Shown piece after piece: positions 1 to 7,121 of a stretch of DNA of 64,000 nt. A model generated the notes under the pieces. It was not told the DNA's origin. It saw nothing but the letters and a program-made list of their open reading frames with translations, and did not search any database. Every line of letters starts with the position of its first letter. Within the stretch, counting starts at the first letter, position 1. Position numbers and translations under genes: made by a program. Origin of the DNA: Breoghania corrubedonensis (GTDB lineage Bacteria; Pseudomonadota; Alphaproteobacteria; Rhizobiales; Stappiaceae); assembly GCF_003053845.1 (NCBI RefSeq), contig NZ_QAYG01000007.1, positions 1-64,000 of the forward strand, written 5' to 3'.

Positions 1-17
1 CCGGGATGCAAAATTAC

Positions 18-94
<77 letters not shown>

Positions 95-105
95 CTGATA
101 ACGAC

Positions 106-132
106 AAACCCGTAGCATCTGCTGCGGGTTTT
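106..132 (+). terminator. Rho-independent terminator of the initiator tRNA
   Basis: AAACCCG and AGCA arms pair with TGCT and CGGGTTT around a short loop. A T-rich tract (TTGTTGTTTTT) follows. It lies just after the tRNA CCA end. Confidence 0.8.
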
Positions 133-164
133 GTTGTTTTTGCAGCATTTCCAATGGCTTGACG

Positions 165-736
165 TTCTGTCCAATTGAGGATTGTCAAACGGCATTGAAT
201 ATTGACCCCTTATCGGCGTCCAATTTTGACCCCCTCTATGACACGGATCAGCACTTGGCCTGCCCGGCGCTGGCCGGGGTTGCAGAGGGTAGGCCAAGTG
301 CGGGTGATGTCGTTCTTCGGCTTTAGCTTTGAGAACGGTTTTTGAACCGCCAGGACTCGTTTCCGGTCTCAACGATCTCGCAGTGATGGGTTAGCCGGTC
401 GAGGAGCGCTGTCGTCATTTTGGCATCTCCGAACACTGTCGGCCATTCACCGAAGGCCAGGTTGGTCGTGACGATGATCGAGGTGCGTTCATAAAGCCTG
501 CTGATCAGATGGAACAGGAGCTGGCCCCCGGCCTGGGCGAACGGCAGGTACCCAAGTTCGTCGAGGACGATGAAGTCAAGACGATTGAGGTAATCCGCCG
601 TGCGGCCCTGCTTGCCATTGCGGGTCTCTGTTTCCAGACGATTGACCAAGTCGACGACATTGAAGAAGCGGCCACGTGTTCCGTTGCGGATGAGAGCCCG
701 GGCAATCGCAATGGCCATGTTCTGCTCCGTGTCGAG
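165..736 (-). mobile_element. IS21-family element remnant (one end plus part of istB)
   Basis: The left end shows spaced copies of a TTGACCCC-like motif around 199-235, which resembles the multiple terminal repeats of IS21-family elements. These are followed inwards by the 3' part of istB on the minus strand. istA, the 5' part of istB and the other end are absent. The right boundary is set by the loss of istB similarity near 720. Confidence 0.65.
323..720 (-). pseudogene. istB: IstB-like ATP-binding helper, 5'-truncated
   Basis: About 131 residues match the C-terminal half of IS21-family IstB, the AAA+ helper ATPase of the IstA transposase. Visible landmarks are [15 protein letters not shown], the Walker B-like [12 protein letters not shown], the [12 protein letters not shown] segment and the terminal [15 protein letters not shown]. 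The Walker A half is missing: similarity stops at the internal methionine at 718, where a complete IstB would carry GTGKTH-type sequence. Full-length IstB is about 250 residues, so this is a non-functional remnant. Confidence 0.85.
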
Positions 737-823
737 AAATTGCGGCTTTCACGACAGGATCATTGGACAAAGAGAGCTAGGAAGGGTAACGGTATATGGA
801 CAAAATATAATGCAGAGTGGCCA

Positions 824-1633
824 ATGGTGGTATCCGAGGCGTCCATAACGGAAATTGACATCACCGACCGTCTCGATGGCCCCCCTGTGGTAGCGTTGTG
901 GGGCAGTGATGGGCCGTCTCCTGATTTTCAGCTCGGGACCCGCGAATATGATTGGCACAGTCACAAACGGGGACAGGTCTTCTGCGTTGAGAGCGGGCTG
1001 ATCCATGTCCGCACGTCACACGGTTCGTGGCTGCTTCCGCCCCATCGTGCTGGATGGATGCCGCCTGACGTGCCTCATAAGGTCAGCATCAGCGGAGCGA
1101 TGAGCGGCTGGAGTGTCTTGACGGCTCCGGCGGTGAGCGGCGATCTCCCCGGCGAGCCATGCGTGATCGCAATAGGCGATCTGATGCTTGCTCTAGTTCG
1201 ACGCGCAGTATCATGGACGGCGCAGGAGCGGCTCGAACCGGAACAGGAACGGGTCGCGGCAGTATTATTGGATGAAATCCGCCGCGCGCCGCATGAGCCG
1301 CTGCACCTTCCCATGCCGACCGATCCGCGGTTGCTGCGTATCGCCAAGGCCATCCTCGATCGGCCGGAAGATGACCGTACAGCAGAGGAGTGGGCTGCTT
1401 GGGGGGCTGTCTCGCCGCGGACGCTACGCCGCCTCGTGCTGGCCGAGACAGGATTGAGCTTTGCGCAGTGGCGACAGCAGGCGAAGCTGACGCATGCGCT
1501 CGAAATGCTCGCACGCGGCGATCCTGTGGCTGTCGTATCCGACGCTCTCGGCTACGCAACGCCCAGCAACTTCATCGCAATGTTTCGGCGGGCGTTCGGA
1601 GATTCTCCGGCACATTATTTCTCCAAAATATAA
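824..1633 (+). CDS. AraC-family transcriptional regulator with N-terminal cupin domain
   Basis: A 269-residue protein with an N-terminal cupin-like sensing half (EYDWHSHKRGQVFCVESG, then a PPHRAGWMPPDVPHKV segment) and a C-terminal double helix-turn-helix (about residues 165-265, with SPRTLRRLVLAETGLSFAQW and ALGYATPSNFIAMFRRAFG). This layout matches one-component AraC regulators that bind small ligands through the cupin. The open frame extends upstream over the IS21 remnant, but that part is antisense to istB, so the ATG at 824 is preferred. No target gene lies beside it. It is the only intact gene between att-like copies 1 and 2. Confidence 0.82.
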   Translation: MVVSEASITEIDITDRLDGPPVVALWGSDGPSPDFQLGTREYDWHSHKRGQVFCVESGLIHVRTSHGSWLLPPHRAGWMPPDVPHKVSISGAMSGWSVLTAPAVSGDLPGEPCVIAIGDLMLALVRRAVSWTAQERLEPEQERVAAVLLDEIRRAPHEPLHLPMPTDPRLLRIAKAILDRPEDDRTAEEWAAWGAVSPRTLRRLVLAETGLSFAQWRQQAKLTHALEMLARGDPVAVVSDALGYATPSNFIAMFRRAFGDSPAHYFSKI

Positions 1634-1655
1634 ATATTCGATTTTAATCAGTGGG

Positions 1656-1905
1656 TTATGCTGCTGCACGAAATAGCAATTTGAGATGGTTGCTGGCCCC
1701 CGCAACCACCGATACCAACAAACCCGTCGCATCAGCGGCGGGTTTTGTCGTTTGGACCGAAAGCGTAAGAATTCCAGCGAGATCGCCCCGCACGTAGATC
1801 GCGACCTTGCCGTCCACCGGCGTCAGCATGATGTCCTCCACCAGCGTCCTGATGATATCCGCCGCCTCAGTGCGCTTCTCTTCGTCGTGGCCCTGCAACG
1901 CTAGA
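1656..1905 (-). pseudogene. Serine recombinase (integrase) C-terminal remnant
   Basis: The minus-strand frame encodes about 80 residues including ADIIRTLVEDIMLTPVDGKV and GDLAGILTLSVQ. From memory this resembles the extreme C-terminus of large serine recombinases common in Hyphomicrobiales, which is a family recollection and not a search result. Catalytic and zinc-ribbon regions are missing upstream of about 1905. The reading frame runs through att-like copy 2, so the recombinase tail overlaps the junction, as expected for an integrase beside its own attachment site. It is too short to be active. Confidence 0.6.
1696..1708 (+). repeat. Attachment-site-like repeat, copy 2, with duplicated terminator
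   Basis: GCCCCCGCAACCA is identical to the tRNA 3' end. It is followed, as after the tRNA, by a hairpin at 1720-1746 (AAACCCG...CGGGTTTTGTCGTTT). The similarity to positions 82-140 therefore runs well beyond the 13-mer. Confidence 0.75.
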
Positions 1906-2167
1906 CCACTCTATTATACGATCCTCTACGACACGCTATTTCCTTGAATCGATAGATTCAAATCAGGTTTGGAGCGTTTCTGGCTGCCGTCGACCCGACT
2001 TTCTGCGCGACCTGGGTGATGGTGGCTCCTCCGAAAACGAGAACGCTTGACCGTCTCCGCGGTTTTCGCCCGGGACAATGGTAGCTTTTCACCAAAATCG
2101 GACATCGTAGCTGCATTGTGCAATTCGAAAAGCTGACATTGCTTACGATGCATCCGAATGCCGCCGA

Positions 2168-2777
2168 TTACCGTACAAGGACGGGATAGCCTCTGCGGGA
2201 ATAATCACCGTAGCCGACAGCCACCACAAGTATCGCCCCGACGTCGTCGAAAATCGCCAGAGACAACAGAAACAAGCACAGAGCCGGTGGGATACGAGAG
2301 CCGAGCAGCGCGAGGCCCCCGATCACAAACGCCGTGTCGGTGGCCATGACGCTTCCCCATCCATGCATTCCCGGTTGGCCGCCCATTAATGCCAGGTAGA
2401 TGGCCACCGGAGCGGGCATACCACCTATGGCGGCTGCGAAAGGAAGTGCCGCTGTTCGTACATTTCGCAATTCACCGAGGACAATCTCTCGTTTGAGTTC
2501 CAGGGAAATCACGAAGAAGAAGAACGTCATCAACCCGTCGTTGATCCAGTGCCGCAGTGAACGACTGAAATCCAGCGCACCGAAATGAAGGCCGATCGGC
2601 GCCTCCCAAAACGCGAGAAACTGCGCTGACAAAGGTGAGTTTGCCAAGAGCAAGGCGATTGACCGCCAGGAGCAGCAGTCCTCCTGCTGCTGCCTCAATC
2701 TTCAGAAATCGCGCGAAGGGCTTCGTCACGCGGTCGGTTATCTCATGCGGTAAGTCCGTGCTGCTCCGATCGGTCAT
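2168..2777 (-). pseudogene. nhaA: NhaA-type Na+/H+ antiporter, frameshifted and truncated
   Basis: The start is the minus-strand ATG at 2777 (MTDRSSTDLPHEITDRV...). The N-terminal helix (ARFLKIEAAAGGLLLLAV) is in one frame. From about 2660 the homology continues in another frame with LLANSPLSAQFLAFWE, INDGLMTFFFFVISLELKRE and MATDTAFVIGGLALLG. These match the NhaA motifs around helices I-V, including the ion-binding region near SLAIFDDVGAILVVA. The protein stops at about 180 residues, whereas complete NhaA has about 390 or more. One frameshift and loss of the C-terminal half make it non-functional. Confidence 0.85.
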
Positions 2778-2960
2778 GTCCCGGATATTCATTCCCCGCG
2801 GCCTGGCGGAACAATCCAAGGAGGTTGGGTTGCCGCGTGCTGCGGTGGGAGACTGTTGGCCGCAAAGGGTCAAAGGTACCAGCCACCATCAGCGCATTGA
2901 AGTCACACTGTCCACGGGAGTCGAAATAGGGCAGACGCAATATCATGTCGCGTTCATTGC

Positions 2961-3986
2961 TCAAGCTGCCCGTATCTCTCGAAACGACACGAGACGTTTG
3001 CCGTTTTCGTCCCACAATACTAGTTTCACGCAGCGTAGGCTCTGCAAAAGGGTGATGCGGCCCACGTCGCGCAGGTCAGGATGATCTCGCAACACCTCCG
3101 GCAGGCGATAAAACGGCACCTTGGCCGACAAGTGATGTACATGGTGGATGCCAATGTTTCCAGTAATCCAGCGCAGAGGAAAAGGAAGATCGTAGTGTGA
3201 ACTGCCGTGCAGCGCGGCGTGGTGGAGGTTCCAATCGTTGCCCTCGGACCAGTGCGTTTCTTCGAATTGATGCTGAACATAGAAAAGCCAGACGCCGGCA
3301 GTCGCTGCGATCAGGGTGATTGGTACCTGAACCATGAGAAAGGGACCGATCCCCATAAGCCACATCAGGCCGGTAACGGGCAAGGCGACGGCAAGGTTGG
3401 TGGCGATTGTCGACGTCCAGGGCTGTATGCCGGCGCGCATGAGGCCGAATGGCAATCGATACTGACAGACAAACAGCCAAGCGGGGCCGAGACCGAACAT
3501 CACAAGGGGATGGCGATAGAGCCGATAGCGCAGGCGGCCCCACCAGGACAGCGCGCGATATTCTCTGACTGTGAGCGTACTGACATCGCCGATCCCCCGC
3601 TTGTCGAGGTTGCCTGCCGTTGCATGGTGGACGGCATGGGTGCGGCGCCAGTAATCGTAGGGCGTGAGCGTAAAGACACCGATGACGCGACCTGTCCAGT
3701 CATTGATGCCGCGCCGCGAGAACAGAGTGCCGTGACCACAATCATGTTGCAAGATGAAAAGGCGGACCAGAAAGCCGGCCGCTGGGATCGTCAGCAAGAG
3801 GCCCCACCAGTAGGCGTTCACCGCCGCTACCGCACACAATGTCCATAAGGCGGCAAAGGGCAGCGCCGTTATGGCTATCTCGACCGTGCTGCGGACGGGG
3901 TTGGGTTGCCGATACCGCGCCAGGACCTTTGTCCAGGAGCGGTCGCTGGCCTCAAAGGCAGCGCCACTAGAAACATTACTTTCCAC
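2961..3986 (-). CDS. Membrane fatty acid desaturase
   Basis: A 341-residue integral membrane protein of the acyl-lipid desaturase family, which uses a di-iron centre to introduce double bonds into membrane fatty acyl chains. The three histidine boxes are visible: HDCGH (about residue 81), HAVHH (about 117) and HHVHH (about 282). Hydrophobic segments lie at about 35-75 and 195-240. The start at 3986 gives MESNVSSGAAF. It is 12 bases downstream of the small gene 3999-4307 and near cspA on the same strand, consistent with membrane adjustment to cold. The position of the double bond cannot be told from sequence. Confidence 0.9.
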   Translation of the reverse strand: MESNVSSGAAFEASDRSWTKVLARYRQPNPVRSTVEIAITALPFAALWTLCAVAAVNAYWWGLLLTIPAAGFLVRLFILQHDCGHGTLFSRRGINDWTGRVIGVFTLTPYDYWRRTHAVHHATAGNLDKRGIGDVSTLTVREYRALSWWGRLRYRLYRHPLVMFGLGPAWLFVCQYRLPFGLMRAGIQPWTSTIATNLAVALPVTGLMWLMGIGPFLMVQVPITLIAATAGVWLFYVQHQFEETHWSEGNDWNLHHAALHGSSHYDLPFPLRWITGNIGIHHVHHLSAKVPFYRLPEVLRDHPDLRDVGRITLLQSLRCVKLVLWDENGKRLVSFREIRAA

Positions 3987-3998
3987 TAATTTCCAAGC

Positions 3999-4307
3999 CT
4001 ACATCTGCGCCCAAGCGGAACGCGCGTTACAATCAGGCACCGATATTGCGCCTTTGACCTGATGCTCAGCTGCACTATTGGAAACGAATTTCTTCGCTTT
4101 CTTCGTGGTGCTCTTGGACGGCGCGGGCACAGGGCTCTGCTCCTCCATCTCCAGGCGGGCCTGGCGCAGCCTTTGAGTCTTGGCTTCGCGACTATCGGCT
4201 TCCGCCTTCATGATTGCCCGGGCCGCGCTGTCCGTGAGATCGGCCTTGGTCTGCGGATCCGGCCTAACGGTCCGGAAAAGACTGTCTTTGGTAGTGGTTT
4301 CGGCCAT
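3999..4307 (-). CDS. Small basic hypothetical protein
   Basis: A 102-residue protein, highly charged and predicted soluble, beginning MAETTTKDSLFRTVRPDPQT. It has an A/E/R-rich central stretch that could be helical (about residues 25-60) and a lysine-rich segment near residue 70 (STTKKAKKF). The start is supported by AAGGAGG about 6 bases upstream of the ATG. A strong terminator separates it from cspA upstream, so it probably has its own promoter or depends on read-through, and it likely shares a transcript with the desaturase. No domain is recognised. Confidence 0.65.
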   Translation of the reverse strand: MAETTTKDSLFRTVRPDPQTKADLTDSAARAIMKAEADSREAKTQRLRQARLEMEEQSPVPAPSKSTTKKAKKFVSNSAAEHQVKGAISVPDCNARSAWAQM

Positions 4308-4339
4308 GTCATCGGCCTCCTTCCGATTGGGTTGAATGC

Positions 4340-4364
4340 AAAAAGGCCGGGCTGAAGCCCGGCC
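4340..4364 (-). terminator. Rho-independent terminator after cspA
   Basis: On the minus strand GGCCGGGCTTCAGCCCGGCC forms a near-perfect hairpin followed directly by TTTTT. It lies between the cspA stop and the start of the gene at 4307. Confidence 0.88.
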
Positions 4365-4420
4365 TCCTCATATCGACGATCGGTGCCAGTACATCCGTGG
4401 TCACAGGTCGAAGATGAAAT

Positions 4421-4630
4421 TCACGCCGCTTGCAGATTGTCCGCGGCGGACTTGCCAGAGCGGTTGTCCTGGACGACGTCGAAGCTGAGCTTCTGGCCTT
4501 CCATGATGGTGTGCAGACCGGCGCGCTCAACGGCCGAGATATGGACAAACACATCCGATGCGCCATCCTCGGGCTGGATGAAGCCAAAGCCTTTTGTGGC
4601 ATTGAAGAACTTTACGGTTCCGATGGTCAT
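4421..4630 (-). CDS. cspA: CspA-family cold shock protein
   Basis: A 69-residue single cold-shock domain protein that binds single-stranded RNA/DNA and acts as an RNA chaperone. RNP1 (KGFGFI, residues about 13-18) and RNP2 (VFVHISA, about 27-33) are intact, and the length is typical. A long AT-containing leader lies upstream on the minus strand, as is common for cold-regulated csp transcripts, and a strong terminator follows. It precedes a desaturase gene, a pairing that suggests joint low-temperature function. Confidence 0.95.
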   Translation of the reverse strand: MTIGTVKFFNATKGFGFIQPEDGASDVFVHISAVERAGLHTIMEGQKLSFDVVQDNRSGKSAADNLQAA

Positions 4631-5259
4631 GACGATTTCCTTTCAATCGCATGTTACGATTGTGCCAGCCGCGCATGACGCGGCGAGCGGTCACGGTCGA
4701 ATTTGACAGGGAAAATCGCCAGAGCGCCTTTGGCGCATAACCAAGTTCATCAAACAAGATCGATCTATGTTAATATAGGTATGTCCGCCGCCGGAACAAG
4801 GCCGCGGCCAAAAACCTTTATTACCGATATCGCTGGACCCTCATAAGAACAATCTTGTTGAATGAATAGTTTTTGGAACTCCTGTTATTTGACTTCCAAA
4901 GAGCCTATATAAAGGTGTGGCCCATACACCCGGCCGCCGAAAGAACAGCCTATGAAAAATCCGGCTCCTTCCTGGTTACGTCGTGATTCGACGCGTCGAA
5001 GGCAATGACACATCCATAGGTGTGGGAAGCTCGATCGTCCCAGCCGGCTGATGACACGAATGATTCCGATATAGGCTTATAGAAAGCGGCAATTCGTCGA
5101 GGCGGGCGGTTGGGCTACGATGCCAGGCGACACGTCCGCCAGCCGTCGTGCGGCCGAAGGCCGTGCTGAAGCGCTTGCCGCCTGACCGACGCGCCGCGTC
5201 CCGCAAAAGGCTGTGCTGCACACATGCTTCACAGCCATGCGGCTAAAGGAGCAGAGCAG
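4631..5259. other. Gene-poor region upstream of cspA and the small-gene run
   Basis: About 630 bases separate the minus-strand cspA from the plus-strand small genes. The part next to cspA is probably its 5' leader and promoter; an AT-rich block lies at about 4750-4900. I see no convincing open reading frame, RNA gene or repeat here. Confidence 0.5.
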
Positions 5260-5523
5260 ATGAAGAGCATGCCCGCCCGCCGTTTCACCATTGGACAAGC
5301 CGTCCGCATGAACAACAGGTTCGGCCTTTCGCCCTCAACGGCAGAAACCTACCGCATAACAGCGATCCTGCCAGCGAGAGAGGATAATTCACCTCAGTAT
5401 CGCATTCGTAACGACGATGAACGTCACGAGCGGGTGACGACGGAAGACAGCCTCGATGAGCTACCAGTGCCGTCCGCCGCGGGCGATGCTGCACCCGAAG
5501 AGAAGGAGCCTGACAATGGCTAA
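5260..5523 (+). CDS. Small conserved-type hypothetical protein
   Basis: An 87-residue soluble protein beginning MKSMPARRFTIGQAVRMNNR. The body contains AETYRITAILPAREDNSPQY and RIRNDDERHERV, which resembles short orphan proteins often found in rhizobial genomes; no function is known to me. The ATG at 5260 is chosen over the upstream ATG at 5224 because AAAGGA lies 9 bases before it. The C-terminus is acidic. It overlaps the next gene by 8 bases, so the two are probably translationally coupled. Confidence 0.7.
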   Translation: MKSMPARRFTIGQAVRMNNRFGLSPSTAETYRITAILPAREDNSPQYRIRNDDERHERVTTEDSLDELPVPSAAGDAAPEEKEPDNG

Positions 5524-5665
5524 AGGGCAGAAACGCAGCAACCGTGAAATAAGAAAACCGAAACAGGAAAAGGCCCCTGCAAAAGTGGAGGTGCCACTCG
5601 GCTCTCGGGTCACGCAGGCGGGCAACAGCAGTATGCCGCGCGACAAGACGAAGAGCCGAATGTGA
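5516..5665 (+). CDS. Very small basic hypothetical protein
   Basis: A 49-residue lysine/arginine-rich protein (MAKGQKRSNREIRKPKQEKA...). GAAGGAG lies 6-7 bases before the ATG at 5516, and the gene overlaps the end of the preceding one. The composition suggests a nucleic-acid-binding or disordered protein, but no family is recognised. Confidence 0.62.
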   Translation: MAKGQKRSNREIRKPKQEKAPAKVEVPLGSRVTQAGNSSMPRDKTKSRM

Positions 5666-5695
5666 GCGGGTTACAATCCGCAGGCGGGTGCCGAA

Positions 5696-6076
5696 ATGAA
5701 GGCGATCATCGAATTCTATAGAGTCCGCGCGGACGATACCGCTCGTGCAAGGGTCGGCCGTGTCAGCCGCAGCGTGGCTGACACGGCCGACGCCATCAAG
5801 CTGGCCAGATCGTTGCTGCTCTCGCTCGATCTGCCGCAGGACCCTGATTTCATCGCGATCTTGGACGATCAGGAGAATGCTCTTTATTGCGTACCCGTCA
5901 TCGTCGGTCGTGCATTCGGTTCAACCCAAAATGCTGGAATCAGCGTCTGGGAGAAAGAGGGCGGTGCTGTCGACCACACGCCCCGTCAGGAGTGCCGCCA
6001 ACCCGAAAGAGGAATTGGTGTCACGCTCCCAATACATGGAGATATGCATTCATATGACGCTTGCTTTTCCCAATAG
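5696..6076 (+). CDS. Hypothetical protein
   Basis: A 126-residue predicted soluble protein. The N-terminal part (MKAIIEFYRVRADDTARARV, then an ADAIKLARSLLLSLDLPQDP helix and FIAILDDQ) looks like a compact alpha/beta domain of about 80 residues. The last 45 residues are of different character, and the C-terminus overlaps the next gene by 23 bases, so the end may have been altered by a frameshift. No clear ribosome site precedes 5696. No function is assigned. Confidence 0.5.
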   Translation: MKAIIEFYRVRADDTARARVGRVSRSVADTADAIKLARSLLLSLDLPQDPDFIAILDDQENALYCVPVIVGRAFGSTQNAGISVWEKEGGAVDHTPRQECRQPERGIGVTLPIHGDMHSYDACFSQ

Positions 6077-6332
6077 AAGCCGCAGCTATGACGAAGCCGG
6101 GCAGCGCGTTCGCTTCATCGGCCATGATGGCATGTTCGAGGTGCCGTTCTTTGTCGAGACTGATGCGCTCTCTGCCGCAACCGCAACCGCAACCGCAACC
6201 GCAACCGCAGGCGAAGCGGATTATCTTGCCGCATTCGATGCGGCGCGCGCCACGATCCACGATGTCGCGCGCAAAATCTACGGGAGTGCTCGCAGGACCA
6301 TATATGTGCTGACGGCGGCGGATTTCCGATAA
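6054..6332 (+). CDS. DUF1488 domain protein
   Basis: A 92-residue protein with the DUF1488 layout: MTLAFPNRSRSYDEAGQRVR, FIGHDGMFEVPFFVE, then a helical AFDAARATIHDVARKIY and the terminal YVLTAADFR. The ATG at 6054 matches the family N-terminus, and the longer upstream frame is not supported. A hexanucleotide tandem repeat at 6175-6210 inserts an alternating Ala-Thr stretch between the two halves. Family function is unknown. It sits among other small orphan genes on the same strand. Confidence 0.78.
   Translation: MTLAFPNRSRSYDEAGQRVRFIGHDGMFEVPFFVETDALSAATATATATATAGEADYLAAFDAARATIHDVARKIYGSARRTIYVLTAADFR
6175..6210 (+). repeat. Hexanucleotide tandem repeat (CCGCAA x5 plus CCGCAG)
   Basis: Six consecutive six-base units, five identical, lie inside the DUF1488 gene and encode an alternating Ala/Thr run. 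Because the unit is 6 bases, copy-number change keeps the frame and only alters linker length. Confidence 0.95.
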
Positions 6333-6363
6333 GCCGGGGCTCTCCGGATCACTCCATGGGAAG

Positions 6364-6666
6364 ATGAAAGAAAAACTGGATGCTGCCATGACCGTTCGCA
6401 CCACCGATACAGAGATCACGTTCGAGCGGTCCTTCATGTTGAGCGCCTTTGACGCTCGGCAGCCCGCGGGGACCTATCGACTGGTGGTCGACGAAGAGGA
6501 GATTTCCGGTCTTTCCTTTCTTGCCTACCGGCGTACGGCCACGATGCTGCACATTCCAGCGATTTCCGTTCAAAGCGACCGATATCAGGTCGTCGAAGTG
6601 GATCCGGAGGAACTCGCGGCGGCTCTGGACGCGGATGCGCTCGCGAGCCGTCCTCACAAGGAATAG
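6364..6666 (+). CDS. Hypothetical protein
   Basis: A 100-residue acidic protein with alternating beta-like segments (TEITFERSFMLSAFDARQPA, GTYRLVVDEEEISGLSFLAY, ATMLHIPAISV) and an acidic C-terminus. No signal peptide or membrane segment is visible. It lies 6 bases ahead of the next small gene, suggesting co-transcription. I do not recognise a domain. Confidence 0.62.
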   Translation: MKEKLDAAMTVRTTDTEITFERSFMLSAFDARQPAGTYRLVVDEEEISGLSFLAYRRTATMLHIPAISVQSDRYQVVEVDPEELAAALDADALASRPHKE

Positions 6667-6672
6667 TCATTC

Positions 6673-6978
6673 ATGCAGTATCTTGGTCGAATTCATGGTG
6701 CCGGCGTCCTGAAATATGCCGGCAAGACATTTTCCCACATAGACTACGATTTTGACGGTTTCCTGAGAAAGCCGGTGGAAGTGATCGGCAGCGGCGAGAT
6801 CCGGATGTCTGCCGACACGCTGCGACAGCTATTTGGTCGCGAAGATCTTCATCTCCTGACGGACGACGGGCGGCTTCTGAGCGTTCGCTTCTCAGAAAGA
6901 CATCTACCGGAGGCCAGCGGCGGCGCACACGTCGACGTTGCCGGGGGCCTGCCGTCACCGTCGGAGTGGCACAGCTGA
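6673..6978 (+). CDS. Hypothetical protein
   Basis: A 101-residue soluble protein starting MQYLGRIHGAGVLKYAGKTF. The pattern of short strands (HIDYDFDGFLRKPVEVIGSG, LHLLTDDGRLLSVRFSE) suggests a small beta-rich fold. It follows the previous gene by 6 bases and precedes ndvB by about 140 bases. The family resembles small rhizobial orphan proteins; no function is assigned. Confidence 0.62.
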   Translation: MQYLGRIHGAGVLKYAGKTFSHIDYDFDGFLRKPVEVIGSGEIRMSADTLRQLFGREDLHLLTDDGRLLSVRFSERHLPEASGGAHVDVAGGLPSPSEWHS

Positions 6979-7121
6979 CGGTGCAAATCTCGGCTGTCCT
7001 GATCCTCCGCCAACTCACGTAGACGCGGGTTCCGCTCCCCGCCCGAAACCCTGCAGGAGTCGCATCTCCGACAAATCAGCCCATTCGGCGCCACTCACGC
7101 TCGGGCTGGAAAGGCACTCTC

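Larger units (their letters stand above)
95..1708. mobile_element. First tRNA-bounded segment (decayed element A)
   Basis: This segment lies between att-like copies 1 and 2. It holds a truncated IS21-family element and one intact AraC-family regulator. No integrase gene is visible inside it. The boundaries come from the 13-base repeat; that it once moved as a unit is inference. Confidence 0.45.

Noticed and set aside
509-823. Upstream extension of the AraC regulator
   Set aside because: This stretch is antisense to the istB remnant. Regulator homology begins at the ATG at 824.
2743-3015. A 90-codon minus-strand frame between nhaA and the desaturase
   Set aside because: It overlaps both neighbours, has no ribosome site and no recognisable domain.
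6175-6210. Possible CRISPR-like array
   Set aside because: The repeat unit is six bases with no spacers. It is a simple tandem repeat in a coding region.
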